Positions 5,429 through 5,551 of a DNA stretch of 5,551 nt are shown here, piece after piece. Made by a program: the position numbers and the translations under genes. The notes below the pieces were generated by a model that ran no database searches, was not told the DNA's origin, and was given only the letters and a program-made list of their open reading frames with translations. Each line of letters starts with the position of its first letter. The first letter of the stretch is position 1. This DNA is from an uncultured Prevotella sp. (GTDB taxonomy: Bacteria; Bacteroidota; Bacteroidia; Bacteroidales; Bacteroidaceae), in contig URLQ01000170.1 of NCBI GenBank assembly GCA_900548745.1, positions 1-5,551 of the forward strand, given 5' to 3'.

Positions 5429-5551
5429 TCCTTTCCTTGTTTAAGCCATATCACGTGTACAACTTTTTCTTAGCCAGTAGACTTTATCCAACATATCATA
5501 AGCCTATCAAACTCTCTCAATCAAGAAGTCAAACTGCCTCTCCCCCTTCAG

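Larger units (their letters stand above)
4785..5551. other. 767-base gene-free region rich in repeats and palindromes
   Basis: No reading frame in this stretch has both a plausible start and any recognisable protein feature, and I see no tRNA or rRNA. The left 80 bases are the ruvB leader and promoter. The rest contains an inverted repeat (4929-4965), an A/T-tract palindrome (5006-5028), a CTGTCA-motif cluster (5029-5167), a 21-22-base-period direct-repeat array (about 5265-5390) and a palindrome (5411-5428). Bases 5431-5551 show no clear structure. It could be the upstream control region of a gene beyond the right edge, the edge of an integrated element, or an untranslated RNA locus; the sequence does not decide between these. 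Confidence 0.6.

Noticed and set aside
4899..5490. Chromosomal or plasmid replication origin.
   Set aside because: Repeats and an A/T-rich tract are present, but the only DnaA-box-like strings (TTATCCGGG at 4899 and TTATCCAAC at 5484) are imperfect, and no dnaA or rep gene is in the window. Kept only as a possibility for the repeats.
5507..5551. Possible C-terminal end of a minus-strand gene entering from the right (LKGERQFDFLIERV then stop).
   Set aside because: Fourteen codons at the window edge are too few to separate from chance, and no family is recognisable.

Overview
The window comes from a bacterial chromosome, most likely of the order Bacteroidales and perhaps Prevotella-like. The reasons are the gene set (a divergent signal peptidase I-like protein, a WbqC-family protein, a hotdog thioesterase, DprA and DusB in one short-spaced operon), A-rich start regions with no real Shine-Dalgarno sequences, and a Bacteroidetes-type promoter (TTG and TAnnTTTG boxes) before ruvB. 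The genus is inferred from general resemblance. No search was run.

Layout. Positions 1-3707 hold a rightward run of five genes with gaps of only 9-26 bases: the 3' part of a signal peptidase I-like gene (open at the left edge), a wbqC-like gene, an acyl-CoA thioesterase-like gene, dprA and dusB. They probably form one operon that starts left of the window. ruvB lies on the minus strand (3753-4784), convergent with dusB. A perfect 14-bp stem in the 45-base gap, overlapping the end of dusB, probably acts as a two-way transcription stop. ruvB has its own likely promoter about 50 bases upstream of its start codon.

Positions 4785-5551 (767 bases) contain no credible gene but a lot of structure. 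In order: the ruvB promoter; a 10-bp inverted repeat (TTTTAACCCC/GGGGTTAAAA); a perfect A/T-tract palindrome around CATG; a cluster of six CTGTCA motifs on both strands; a tandem array of an 18-base unit repeated every 21-22 bases, with degenerate copies on both flanks; and an 8-bp-arm palindrome whose left part is complementary to the core of the array unit. Nothing identifies its function. It looks like a protein-binding, regulatory or element-boundary region, and it is the most unusual part of the window.

How the genes fit together. DprA (loading RecA on incoming single-stranded DNA) and RuvB (the Holliday-junction branch-migration motor) both serve recombination but are on opposite strands and probably in separate transcripts. 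The other operon members are housekeeping genes for protein export, acyl metabolism and tRNA modification, with no clear common pathway. The most notable protein observation is that the signal peptidase-like gene appears to have lost its catalytic lysine and its conserved box E.
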